Source: Solea solea | Taxonomy: Eukaryota > Chordata > Actinopteri > Pleuronectiformes > Soleidae | Reading direction: 5' to 3' | DNA length: 64,000 nucleotides | NCBI RefSeq assembly: GCF_958295425.1 | Contig: NC_081136.1 | Span: 14,343,381-14,407,380 of the forward strand | Shown here: positions 52,801 to 61,118 of the stretch, one piece after another | Position numbering within the stretch: position 1 is the first letter of the stretch | Layout of the letters: each line of letters starts with the position of its first letter | The notes under the pieces: model-generated | What the model was told of the DNA's origin: nothing | Database searches by the model: none | Seen by the model: the letters and a program-made list of their open reading frames with translations, nothing else | Translations under genes and position numbers: made by a program

Positions 52801-55453
52801 CATATGACCTACTTCCCACAAGAAAACAAATGACTCCAGTGTAGAAAGCAACGTCTGAGGACGTCAGTGGACTTGGACTGACTGAGTCATCATGTTCCAG
52901 TCGTATCTTTTGTTAACTATGGATTTTTCAGTTTGATGTAGAGGAATTTTGTTTTTTGCATTTTCATGTGGATGAAGATGTTTTTTCAGAACTTGCCATG
53001 TGTGGACAGGATTATTTTTAAAACTGGAAGAGGAAAACCTTTGTTTTCCAAAAAATACCCGCCTGCATATTGATGAAGCCTAACTTTGGAGGAAAATAAG
53101 TGTATGACTGACCAGGCTACAATTGGCAAAGTAAAAGTTCAGGGGCAGCTCTGCAGAGAAGGGTGAACAAATGGACTCCGTGGGGGGGGCATAACAGATA
53201 ATTACAGACAGCAGCAGGTGACAGAAGTGATGAGGGACGGACAGGAGGACAAAGAGGAGAGGAGGGACGGACAGGAGGACAAAGAGGAGAGGAGGGAGGG
53301 ACAGTGTGCACTTGTCATTCCTGTACTGAAGTCAAGGTGATACAGTGGGTGGACAGAGATGAGCATGTGCTGCGGTCAGTCAGACGAGTAGGTGGGAGGG
53401 CAGGAGAGCGTTGCTACAGTCTAGTGTTGATGAGTTGACAGCCTGGATCAGCATCAGTGGCAGAAATAAACCGGAGGTGAACGGACGTGCTTTGGTTTGT
53501 GGGGCTTAATAGAAAGACACTGACGACATAACTGTCATAAATGGCAAACAGAGGAAGAGGAATTTGTTTAATCAATGACATGAATCTGCCTCTTCGCCAC
53601 TTTGCTTTACAACTATCATCACAATATCTTTCATCCTTGGCTGCATAGATTGACTTTTCCACCCCTTGTGAATCAGGGTTTTCATTTTTATGTTTGGCTT
53701 TTTCCTCTTGAGTATCATATTGGCTGTCGGAACATGTGTTTCAAAACCGTAATGCATAACATTTAAATATAAACAAACATCCATTAGATTCAAACCACTG
53801 TCAAATGAGTTCCCACAATGATGATTAAGGCCATCAGCGCCACAAGGCTCTTACAGTGTTTTTTCAGTATAATGGTGTTTATATCTAATTTCCATGCTGA
53901 AAACACAAAGGCATTTGATTTTATGTCAAGACAAACGAGGCCACAGCAACAATTACGCTCGTAAATCGAGACACAAAACACACACACCCACGAAAAGATT
54001 CAGAACTGAATTCTACTGCTTAGGAAAGTTTGTTCGCTCTGCATTTTGATGGGATGAATGCTTCTTACCCTGCCCACCCCTGCACTACTGGTGTATGCAC
54101 ACAAATGCTCTGTCGAGCAAGTATTGCTCGACAGAGCCTGTTTTAAGATATAGAACTCCTCATACAAATATTGTTAGAGTTCCTGTTCATGAAGAGCAAA
54201 TAAAGGCGGAACAATAATAATAAAAACAACGAATCACCTGACGTTACTCACTGCAGCTTTAAGATGGAATTTCTTAGAACCTCTGTAGTTTGAAGCTGCA
54301 TCATTGTCAAAAAACGAGTGATTTTCAGGCTGTAGCCATCATCAGGTTTTGTGTGTGGTGTCCTCTGATAGATGGTCGTATACCTGTCTTACCTGAAATG
54401 ATGAGTCAGTAAATTTTGACGTTGCTTGTGACAGGAAGAACGAGAGGTGTTATTTCTCCAGTAGGCTTTTCATAAATACAGCATGTAGTAGCTGATAAGA
54501 AAGTGAATGTATCGCCTATAAACAAGGGTGTAGTTTAGTTTGTGTTTTCTTATTGAGTCCTGAGCGATGGGGAGCAGTGAAGTACATTTTCTAGAGCGAC
54601 ACCAACACCACTGATAAGGTCTTTTACTCCTGACACAGATTGATGGGAAGCAAAGCAGTGGAGGAGTGATCGCAATAGTCGGAGGTCAAATTGTCACAGA
54701 GAGGATGCTGCCACTGGGAGTTTGTTGACAAAATGGTAAATTGTGTGCATTGTCCCTGAAAATGTCACAGGAGCTTGCAGCATCTGTCTGTTTGGTTTTG
54801 GTCTGAGATTAACACATTCTGTGTCACTCAATTCAGCAGCCACGTCTCTTCTAATTCTTTATCAAATTCAGCTGAGATAAAGCTCACAACATGCGGGGTG
54901 GTGCCTGTGGAACATTCTAATGGGCATGTGTAAATAAAGTCGTTCCAGCTCTTTGGCTAATCAGCAGAGAGGAGAGTCCGTAGGGAAGCCTGAACTAATA
55001 GTCAGAGGTTCAACTGGGAGGCTGCATAACAGGCAGTCTGAGATAAATAAGAACCTTTTTGATCTGTGAATCATGCAAATCTACTTTTGTGAAGTCCCAG
55101 AATAAAACATTTAATTTGGAAAGTGAGCATAATAGGTCCCCTTTAATATGTTTCAGACCATTAAGCCAATAATCTCAACAGTTAAAATCCAGCCTCATAA
55201 CCTCACTTTCCCAACTGAGTCAGCCTCATTTTGGACAATGCTCCACTGTAGTACTCACCATAGAGAAATTCATGACTTTTATGATCCACACTGTGAGGGC
55301 CAGGTTAACTATCATGGTGACCAGGAGCAGCAGCAGAAAGAAATAGAGGCATCGTTTCCTCCAACCATAAAGGCCCACTGGGTAGACGGCATCATAGCCC
55401 GGTCGCTGGAGATGGAGGGACTGGGACGCAAGGATAAACTGCTCCTGGGTAAT
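25459..55453 (-). CDS. sgcz: Zeta-sarcoglycan, exons 2 to 8 (5' end outside window)
   Basis: Type II membrane subunit of the sarcoglycan complex, part of the dystrophin-associated complex at the muscle sarcolemma. Exons in transcript order: 55453-55259, 50093-49992, 41476-41389, 39062-38940, 38110-38038, 27232-27109, 25650-25459 (stop included). All are GT-AG and phase-consistent, giving 298 codons plus stop. Visible: cytosolic N-segment ending [12 protein letters not shown]; a TM helix after it; [14 protein letters not shown]; repeated beta-type sarcoglycan segments with [22 protein letters not shown] and [17 protein letters not shown]-terminal cysteine cluster VCVCP, STCQ, NIC. The ICLWS ending and LGSLPLG segment point to zeta rather than gamma or delta. 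In mammals a small upstream exon adds the first residues; here the visible frame begins ITQEQ with no Met, so an upstream exon is required. Introns range from about 0.8 to 11 kb. Confidence 0.95.
26040..26345. repeat. Probable interspersed repeat in sgcz intron 7
   Basis: Contains repeated variants of GGCCACA/GGCCCA words (ATCTGGCCCACAT, CTAGGCCACAAGC, TTGGGCCACATTTG, TGGGCCAGATT), a composition seen in a known type of fish dispersed repeat. No clear termini. Class unknown. Confidence 0.35.
27109..27232 (-). CDS. sgcz: sgcz exon 7
   Basis: 124 nt, [17 protein letters not shown] through LQLESTEGE; donor gtgagg leaves phase 0. The acceptor (tattcttgtcag) is preceded on the minus strand by a T run of about 18 (27244-27262) that serves as the polypyrimidine tract. 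Confidence 0.95.
27233..30180. other. sgcz intron 6, proximal part, no gene seen
   Basis: AT-rich intronic DNA between exon 6 and exon 7 of sgcz. A T/A run lies at 27244-27262, a short TTAGGGTTAGGGTTA telomere-like triplet at 29053-29067 and a short AT dinucleotide run near 29977-29990. Open frames here look random. Confidence 0.5.
30187..30732. mobile_element. DNA-transposon remnant (Harbinger-like MITE?)
   Basis: Left end GGCCTTTTTCCACTATGGTC and right end TGCTAGTGGAAACAGAAC contain the inverted word TTTCCACTA/TAGTGGAAA. Internal words such as CTCGCCTCGCC and GGTACTAAAAAAAGTACTA resemble a common fish non-autonomous element. A 3' part recurs at 21505-21660. The superfamily is a guess from memory of similar elements. 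Confidence 0.55.
30980..31460 (+). pseudogene. Internally deleted Tc1/mariner-like transposon remnant
   Basis: Starts with ACTATATTAGGTACACC and ends near TTGTACCTAATTGCG, an inverted pair typical of a fish Tc1-like element. Between them lie recognisable 5' parts of its transposase region (TTTGAACGTGGCATGGTTGT, GAAACTGCTGATCTACTGGG, GATGCCAGAGGTCAGAGG). The reading frame is broken by stops and indels. The 3' two thirds, with the catalytic DDE part, is missing. It is dead and sits in sgcz intron 6. Confidence 0.75.
31570..31735 (+). repeat. 3' half of a SINE related to 40599-40905
   Basis: Contains TTCTCCAGTTTCCTCCGGAC, then CTCTATGTGGCCCTGTGATG and GTAGAAGATGGATCGATGGA. These blocks match the 3' body of the same dispersed fish repeat seen at 40599-40905; the tRNA-like head is absent. 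Confidence 0.55.
33450..33495 (+). repeat. Short SINE fragment
   Basis: GTGGCCCTGTGATGAACTGT followed by CCAGGGTGTTG corresponds to the 3' body of the repeat at 40599-40905. Only about 45 bp remain. Confidence 0.4.
34144..34777. mobile_element. TTAA-flanked MITE, copy 1
   Basis: Flanked by TTAA at 34140-34143 and 34778-34781. Ends are AGGTGACATCGA and TCTATGTCGCCT, whose complement is AGGCGACATAGA, so 10 of 12 terminal bases pair. The 634-bp interior is closely related to 51266-51860 over most of its length. TTAA duplication and AGG ends fit a Kolobok-like or piggyBac-like non-autonomous element. No transposase. Lies in sgcz intron 6. Confidence 0.78.
35089..35118. repeat. Perfect hairpin, 14-bp stem
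   Basis: AGTTATGCAGTACA and TGTACTGCATAACT are exact reverse complements separated by TT. It lies in sgcz intron 6 outside any element I recognise. Confidence 0.8.
38038..38110 (-). CDS. sgcz: sgcz exon 6
   Basis: 73 nt encoding [18 protein letters not shown] and the start of ASEDLR. Acceptor atcttcag, donor gtaaga. SVETPLIRA is diagnostic of the gamma/delta/zeta group. A foldback MITE (38336-38596) lies only 226 bp upstream in the preceding intron. Confidence 0.94.
38336..38596. mobile_element. 261-bp foldback MITE with long inverted repeats
   Basis: Flanked by TTAA at 38332-38335 and 38597-38600. Ends AGGAATACTTGC and (complement) AGGAATAGTATT start alike. Inside, about 55-60 bp from 38350 (TATTACTAGAATAGGGGTAG, then CTTCCCAACCTCAGTTTC) are repeated inverted at the right end with few differences. 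It could form a long hairpin if transcribed. No coding capacity. In sgcz intron 5, close to exon 6. Confidence 0.82.
38940..39062 (-). CDS. sgcz: sgcz exon 5
   Basis: 123 nt, phase 1 at both ends, from [14 protein letters not shown] through [10 protein letters not shown] to EKFTVTG. Acceptor tttctctgcag; donor gtaata is weaker than the others but keeps the frame. Confidence 0.93.
39063..40598. other. sgcz intron 4, distal part, no gene seen
   Basis: An open frame of 138 codons on the plus strand at 39967-40383 is the longest here, but it shows no domain and no splice context; it is treated as chance. A short tandem CTCCCCTT stretch lies near 40065-40085. Nothing else was identified. Confidence 0.45.
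40599..40905 (+). mobile_element. tRNA-derived SINE with embedded GT microsatellite
   Basis: Head with CACTGTTGCCTCACAGCAAG and a B-box-like GGTTCACGTCC, followed by TGTGGAGTTTGCATGTTCTC, and a 3' body GACCTGTCCAGGGTGTACTC. This is the standard order of a very common teleost SINE-like repeat. Its middle is replaced by a (GT)n run at 40765-40806. In sgcz intron 4. Confidence 0.72.
40765..40806. repeat. (GT)n microsatellite
   Basis: About 21 uninterrupted GT units inside the SINE at 40599-40905. Likely length-polymorphic. Confidence 0.95.
40977..41332. repeat. Probable DNA-transposon remnant (TTTCACC...GGAAAC ends)
   Basis: Begins CGTGTTTTCACCGAGTAGAA and ends TGTACCATGATGGAAACACA. It contains GGGGTACCATAGTAACGGTA, the kind of GGTACC-rich text seen in the element family at 30187-30732. 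Termini are imperfect and the class is uncertain. It ends just 57 bp from sgcz exon 4. Confidence 0.45.
41389..41476 (-). CDS. sgcz: sgcz exon 4
   Basis: 29 codons plus one base, [11 protein letters not shown] to QLTGQLTV. Acceptor tttagcag, donor gtgagt. Contains the sequon NVT and the GQLTGQL motif shared by gamma, delta and zeta. Confidence 0.94.
41897..42304. mobile_element. MITE of the AACTGTAGTACATAAC family
   Basis: Left end TTAAAACTGTAGTACATAAC followed by TTTTAAATATAAACAAATGT; right end near TAGTTTAGCTTTGAA, a decayed complement of the TTAAAGCTGCAGTG terminus. It matches 53740-54262 in order over most of its length and a short form at 50139-50274. In sgcz intron 3. Confidence 0.6.
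42960..43215. repeat. Probable dispersed fish repeat
   Basis: TGTGTTTTGGTCTCCTCTAA, then AGCTGCTTAATGCTCCCGTA and TGTCCACCAGCTGTGTGGTG, recalls a frequent teleost repeat from memory. No second copy in this window and no termini found. Confidence 0.35.
43216..45630. other. sgcz intron 3, central part, no gene seen
   Basis: Ordinary AT-rich intronic DNA. Only short open frames without recognisable protein. No repeat structure was identified. Confidence 0.45.
45635..45930. repeat. hAT-like repeat related to 1438-1652
   Basis: Starts TAAGGCTGCAACGATGATTT and carries TTGATAATCGATTAATCAGG. The start and the ATCGATTAAT words are shared with the hAT-like MITE in the butyrophilin-like intron. The right end could not be located. 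Confidence 0.5.
45931..49991. other. sgcz intron 3, distal part, no gene seen
   Basis: AT-rich intronic DNA, with A runs near 47210 and 48822 and a G run near 49551. Open frames are short and unlike known proteins. Confidence 0.45.
49992..50093 (-). CDS. sgcz: sgcz exon 3: first extracellular segment
   Basis: 34 codons, phase 0 at both ends, DGMGNLHLN to EIQSRQ. Acceptor acatttcag, donor gtaagt. Includes the strongly conserved [16 protein letters not shown]. Confidence 0.95.
50139..50274. mobile_element. Short MITE next to sgcz exon 3
   Basis: Left end CTAAAAACTGTAGCATGCGA and right end TTATGCACTGTAGCTTTCAA, an inverted pair of the same family as 9239-9401 and 53740-54262. Only about 136 bp, and it begins 45 bp upstream of the exon 3 acceptor. 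Confidence 0.6.
50997..51060. repeat. Left terminus of a TTAAAGCTGCAGTG-family MITE
   Basis: TTAAAGCTGCAGTGCGTAAC followed by TTTTGGCAAGC gives the best-preserved end of this family in the window. The matching right end was not found before the next MITE at 51266. Confidence 0.5.
51266..51860. mobile_element. TTAA-flanked MITE, copy 2
   Basis: 595-bp relative of 34144-34777, in the same orientation. TTAA at 51262-51265 and 51861-51864. The left end AGGCGACATAGA is intact, while the right end TCTATGTGGGCT is mutated. Copy 1 has an extra block of about 30 bp (near 34310-34340). Lies in sgcz intron 2. Confidence 0.78.
53231..53300. repeat. 30-bp minisatellite
   Basis: A purine-rich 30-bp unit that starts GAGGGACGGACAGGAGGACA is repeated exactly once (period 30 at 53232 and 53262), followed by the start of a third unit with a change (GAGGGAGGGACAG at 53292). 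In sgcz intron 2. Confidence 0.85.
53740..54262. mobile_element. MITE of the AACTGTAGTACATAAC family, long copy
   Basis: Left end TCAAAACCGTAATGCATAAC, right end (complement) TTAAAGCTGCAGTGAGTAAC: inverted termini of about 20 bp. TTAA is intact on the right (54259-54262). The interior parallels 41897-42304, including TTTAAATATAAACAAACATC. It carries an extra perfect hairpin at 54107-54137. No transposase. Confidence 0.68.
54107..54137. repeat. Perfect hairpin, 14-bp stem, inside a MITE
   Basis: GCTCTGTCGAGCAA and TTGCTCGACAGAGC are exact reverse complements around GTA. The related MITE at 41897-42304 lacks it at the corresponding place (near 42270). Confidence 0.85.
55259..55453 (-). CDS. 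sgcz: sgcz exon 2: cytosolic tail and transmembrane helix
   Basis: 65 codons, phase 0 at both ends, from [10 protein letters not shown] to VMNFSM. Acceptor ttttccag and donor gtgagt are clear. Carries [16 protein letters not shown] and a Leu/Val-rich TM helix (visible residues ~37-60) that acts as the signal anchor. The codon corresponding to the mammalian MTREQ Met is ATT (Ile). Confidence 0.95.
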
Positions 55454-56825
55454 CTGGAAAACAGAGAGACACACAGGAGCCTTTATGTTAGCAGACTGCC
55501 AAGGACATATTCAGTTCACAGAAGCAATCATGTATTGTAAGAGGTTATTATCTTACAAGCACCACTAAAAAGGGCTCTGAGCTGTGGCATGGCAGTGTTA
55601 TTTCACAGTTTAAAAAAAAGTAGTGCTGTTACAAGTGCAGAAGGTGAAGCCACATCGCGAGCGTAAGCATGGGCACAGGCTGAACTGTTTATGCTTGGCA
55701 GTTAAACTGACAGTGAGGGGCATTTGTATCTGTGATGCACCTTGAACAAAAAATTCAGAATATGGGGTGCAGATTTGTTTCAAGGAAATTTCTGAGTTAT
55801 TTTAATATTCTGGCATGTTATATCTGGGTATAGCCAGCTATAAAAAAACAGAATTGGTAGCAGAGTAATCCGCCAAGCTGTGTGCAGAAAACAAGGTCTT
55901 TTGGGGAAATGTATTTTATTAGGAGAGAAACCATGGCAGTGGCAGCAAAATAGTGCCACTTCTGTTGCTTCTCCGCTACAGTAAACCATGAGTTATTGAT
56001 TACAAATTAGAAATAATTATTGACTAATCATGGTGATTCATTTAAGTTTCACTATTTGGCAAGTTGTTTGATATTCCTCAAAATCCTTTCTTTTCATTAA
56101 TGGTCTTTTCAATGTACATTCAATTTTCATGAATGTAGTAGTAATATCAGCTTTGTTCTACTTGGTGACATTTTGTCAAACTGGATCTGTTTTCAGAGAG
56201 AAAGCCATGATTGACAGCTTCCTGCAGCCGTTGTAGTGTTACTGCTCATCAGCCTTTTCATGGGGTAAATATTTCACCTCCCGCAGACACTAAGAAGGCG
56301 ACATGAGCCTGCAGTAAACACAGTGAAAGATGTTAAGCTAATGGAGACAGTTGCCACGGCAGTCAGTCCACAACTATGTCAAAGGAGAGTCTTTCACATT
56401 ATGAAAGAGAAAAACAGGAGGTAAATTATGGGGATGCCAGAAAATGTTCTCCACTCTGGCTGAGAAACTAAGTGCCCGCCCGCCACAGCAGAGCTGCTGC
56501 ATGAACGCTCTGATCTGAGATCAGAGAGGATGTTGCCTGTCAAGCGTGGTTGTCCGGGCCGGGACTAGCGGTTGCTGTTCTCCAGTCGATTGTGACCGTG
56601 AGTTGACAGTGTGAAACTCCACATCACAGACCGTGGTGTTGGTGGAGTCCTGAAATGTTCTGCTGCTGGGATGAATTTACAGTGAGGCGAGCTCGCCACC
56701 ACACAATCTTACATAGATGATGAATAAAGCTTGTGCAAACCAAGATAATATTTACGGCAGCAGCAACAGCAGAATGTTGCGTCTTTTTCTTTTTTCAAGG
56801 TCCTGTGTGGAAGAATCAGAAAGTA
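55454..56825. other. 5' side of sgcz exon 2, presumed intron 1
   Basis: No coding exon recognised. Contains a perfect 19-bp palindrome CTCTGATCTGAGATCAGAG (56508-56526). Assigned to sgcz intron 1 by position, because exon 2 lacks a start codon. Confidence 0.5.
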
Positions 56826-57130
56826 TGTTTACATGCACGGTTTAATTGAGCGAAGCCGTAGTCCAACTAAGACAGGCAGTCGGACAACTTGCCGAGCCCG
56901 AGTATACAGTATATAGGAGAAAATTGATATTTTGGCTGTGTACATCCGACTCAGCTTCCGTAGGTGGCGCTGTATCTCTCTATTAGCTAGACCGTGGAGG
57001 AAATTGTGGTCCATGCTCAGAACGCCAAGACTAAGCACACGCACGAGTAATCTGACTATAAATCACATTATCCAGGTATGTTAGTCCAACTAAGACTTGA
57101 TTTTAGTTGGACTAACACCTACATGTCAAA
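56826..57130. repeat. Probable MITE with TTTACATG / CTACATGT ends
   Basis: Begins GTATGTTTACATGCACGGTT and ends ACTAACACCTACATGTCAAA, with the inverted word ACATG at both ends and repeated GTCCAACTAAGAC text inside. Near the right end is a 15-bp perfect hairpin (57079-57117). Confidence 0.5.
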
Positions 57131-57454
57131 TGTCCATCTGGCTTCTTTTAACCATAAAAGGGCCATGCAATCTACTGCATGTTAAAATAATGTATTAACA
57201 ATTTAAAATTATAAAAAAAAAGTTTTATTTCGAAAAAAAACCCCACTGTAGTTGAACATGAACACCAGATTGTGTGTGTTAAATTTGAAATTTGAACAGT
57301 ATAACTAACATTTGTTTGAGTCTTTGTCTCAATGTCCAAAAACAGGCCAAAAAATTGATAATATGTACAGATTTTTTCCAATAGCACAAACAGTTGCGTA
57401 ATTGCGGTAATGCAAAGTGTGCTTGCGCAAATGTGTTGTCTGCGATACGCTTGG

Positions 57455-57675
57455 TGTTAAAGGGTTACCATGCAAGTAAACACACTGACTGACATTCTAT
57501 GGTGAGACTGCAGATTGTAACAAATGGAGGTCTCCTCCATCATCCTTCCCTTCTTCAAATGCATCAGGGAACTAGTGGCATTAACATACTAACAGGAACT
57601 TCTTCATTTACATACAGTAGTAGGCTTCAGTTCCAAAACGTTAACTGCACACGGATGGTTTGTCCATTCAGACAC
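57455..57675. repeat. Dispersed repeat related to 7434-7640
   Basis: TTAAAGGGTTACCATGCAAG, then GACTGCAGATTGTAACA and TTTGTCCATTCAG, in the same order as in the mfsd8 intron. Strongly diverged. Confidence 0.45.
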
Positions 57676-57842
57676 ATATAAAGGGCTCATTCCAAGGCCA
57701 GGGTCATACTTCTCATGTTCCACAATCTGCAGAGCACTGTGAGGTAAATCACTAGATGCATCATTTGTTCCCTTAGGGAAATAGGTTTGCAGCAGTAAAC
57801 ACTAGGCATTTCCACACACCGAAAATAACATTAAATCACAAC

Positions 57843-57930
57843 TAGGGCTGCAACTAACAATTATTTTCATTATCGATTCATCTGTCAATTATTTTCTAGA
57901 TTCATTAAGTACTTGTACAAGTACATATCT
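57843..57930. repeat. hAT-like repeat fragment
   Basis: TAGGGCTGCAACTAACAATT and the following ATTATCGATTCATCTGTCAA match the left end of the element family at 1438-1652. The right end was not found. Confidence 0.5.
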
Positions 57931-60900
57931 TCAATGTATGCCTGTAAACCTTTCTAAATGCTGCACACTGGACCGTTCACCTTATGAATACATCCACTGG
58001 AGTGACAATGCTTCATAGCACCAGCACAGAATCCTTTAAAATGCATGAACACACGATCATGGTTGACACACCTGTGCAAAGTTGAGACCCCGGGAGTGAT
58101 ATGAATGCATAACTTAAATAAAGAACCTATGTCCCACGTGCTTTATTCACACTAACAGGTGCCATTGGTATGTTTTCAGGACAGACTCGGTTAATGAGGC
58201 AGAGCGAGCGCAGACTCTTTAGCTCGGCAAATAAAGACTTTTGTTTACTTGTTGTTTAATGAACAGCCAAGACATTTATTTATTCTTGTTGTAATAAATC
58301 AATATCTCTCATTTCAGTGATTATGAAAGTACAGAATGTGAATCCAGTTCAGTAAAATTCTGTGTGTATCATCTGGTTTTACGCTAGTGCCAGAATTAGG
58401 TTTATGACCTTCAGGCTGTCCAGCAATTCACAGAAACACTTCCCCAAAGCAGAAGGATTTATTTGGTTGCTACAGCTCGGCAAATTATTCTTCGAGTGTG
58501 ATAGTAGATTGAATGTTTGAGTCACTTGACAGGTGAAGTAGTCAAATTTTCTCTCGTTCCAGCTCCTTGAATATAATGATTTATTGTCATGTGTGATAGT
58601 GAGGGGAAATATCTTTGAGCTGTGGTCTGTAAGGTTGGACAAAACTATAACTGAATTCTGGTTCTGGAGAATAACACTTGTTTTACTGATTTCTGACATT
58701 TGTAAACAACTGTTATTAATGTGTTGCAAGGGAAAATGCTCAATACAATTACGATGAACCCTTAAAGCAAGACGGCCTGCTCAGACGAATACTCCAAAAA
58801 AATATTCTCAACAAGTTATCATCAACATTTTTCTGGTGGATTATATGAAATACAAACTGCTTTAAAAAATGTGTGTATATATACATATGTATATGTACAT
58901 ATATGTATATATATACACATATGTGTGTATATAGATATACATATGTGTGTGTATATATATATATACATACAGTATATATGCAAGGCTTTTATAACCACAT
59001 TCTTCCCATTATTGACTGTTGCTCTGAAAATTACCTGCACTTGTCCTGGACAATCTCTAAAGTAGCCAAGAACTCTGTCACCACCTCACAACTTAATCCA
59101 CTCTTTTAAGTGACTGCTTCCTTGGACAAACAGCTAAGGTCACATCTGCAGGTTGGTGGCAGATGCCTCACAAATGCCTGCTGCAAATACAAATGACCCA
59201 TATCACTGTCCTAAAATGTCAGTGATTCCAATTTAACCAGGGACGGAGCAAAGGGGCAGCAGCATTATGAGAGGTGCTTACTCTGAGGCTGAATTTAAAC
59301 TCCCTGTGGAGTGTCACAGTCTCACATTTTTACAACTTTCCACAACTATCCACAACTATATGGTGCGTGTGAGGAGTTAAACCGTAAACTCGATCATCTA
59401 CAAAACATTTAAGACTGGGGGTGACAATAAAAACTTGCAAATATATAAAGTATGGAGCAAAAAAAGCAAAACACCAGCCCTAACAAGCACCCATCTATTA
59501 GCCTATAGCCTTGGCCCTGCTGGACAGATATGTTCATTTTCAATGTACTGTTGCTAGGGGGAAACTTCAGCACTTGCAATTTCCATGGCAACCAGGTGTT
59601 CTCAACGCGGGTGTATCCTGTGATTGCTTTGCAAGAGACTTAATGCATACAGTAAATCACCCTGGTCGAGTCAGGCCTCCTGAAGCTTGGTTATTCACAG
59701 AGCAAGAGGACGAGTGCACAGCACCTATTGTTTTGTCACTCTGTCATTTCAGCATGCTGGTCACAGCTGACTCTCAGAAACATGCTGGACTGGACTGATC
59801 GAGATGTCAAACAGCCACTGCTGTGAGCAACTACTCTGACTTTTAAGAAACAAAGTATTGATTACAAGGCAAGCTGCACAGGCATATCACACTATGTTGG
59901 ATCCCATTCATCAGTTGATGTCAGATGTAGTCGGCCTAACAGTTGCTTCTGAATATGCAAACTCATTATAAAGCAATGCAGCTGCTGAAAAAGTGAAGAA
60001 GTCCACACTTGAGGTCATATCTGCACTAAAACTTCACAGTGAAGAAATCTACACTTTTAATGCATCAACAAGGAAAACCATGTTGATAATCAGTAGTGGT
60101 TAGTTGGAGGTCACCGCAGGGACAGATGACCATGTAAAACTGATAACTGTGAAACAACTGACAATAAACTGGAGAAATCTCTCACAGACAATATAATTAT
60201 TATAAACTAAGAACAGTTCCAGCAACCGAACCACAAAATCAAATGTTTCCATGGATGAAGATGCGTCTAAAATAACTTCATATTAAAACAAAGGTCTCAC
60301 ATTTGCAGCCACCAGTTTTTGATATTTATTATACATTAATTTTGCTTCATAAATGTGTTTTTTAATGGAGCTATGTATCATTCTGTATACATAACAAACA
60401 CTTTTATTTTAAAATCTGTGAAATACTATCACAATTGTTATTGCAATCAATCATGACTGAATATCGTGATATCATTTTAATCTTCAGATCAGAGTTTCTA
60501 GTCTTGATCAGACTAGAAAGTATCACAAGCAGAAATATGACAAACAGAAATAGTTTTACGGTATTTGTTAACTATTTGCCATATCCCGTGGCTAGTTGAT
60601 AACAAACAGAAAGTTTTCGTGTAGTTACAACCTGAACATTTTGCAATCCAAACTGTGTTTATGTGAAATGTTTTTAACAGCTCCATATTATCAATACGTT
60701 TGTGTTTTTAAATGACATGTCTCAGCTAAACCATTCAACTGTTAAACTTGCTACCTCGGCTAATGTTAACAAAGTCATGTTAGCTAACATTGAGCTAAGT
60801 CAAAACTGTTTTGCTCAGTTGAGAATTCCTCTTAATGTGTACACATATATACATTTTTTACAAAAGTAAAAGCCCACTTTTAACCAACAGGTAACTAAAA

Positions 60901-61118
60901 AATAAAGATAAAACACAGAAATGTAGTGAATGCTACACAAGCTGTGTGGTACACTCTTCTCTTGTAATTGAACTAGGATGCATTACTTAAAACAAGCATA
61001 CCTATCTATCACATTAGCAAAGTGTAAGTAAGATTCATTCGCACAATGTCTATATAATCAATCATATTTCCTGCTAATCCTGCCTGAACACATTTTTGTC
61101 ACGGTTGTGATGTAGGAC
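57931..61118. other. Presumed sgcz intron 1, no gene seen
   Basis: AT-rich DNA with a TA/TG microsatellite (58868-58980) and a hairpin with 9-bp arms TTTCTAGTC/GACTAGAAA near 60492-60516. No exon of sgcz or another gene recognised. Confidence 0.45.
58868..58980. repeat. Imperfect TA/TG microsatellite
   Basis: About 110 bp of mixed TA, TG and ACATATG steps, for example ACATATGTATATGTACATAT. Open on both strands only because it is a simple repeat. Confidence 0.9.

Noticed and set aside
55148..55540. Open frame of 130 codons on the plus strand
   Set aside because: It is antisense to sgcz exon 2; the openness comes from the coding exon on the other strand.
58822..59109. Tyr/Ile-rich open frames on both strands
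   Set aside because: Products of the TA/TG microsatellite.
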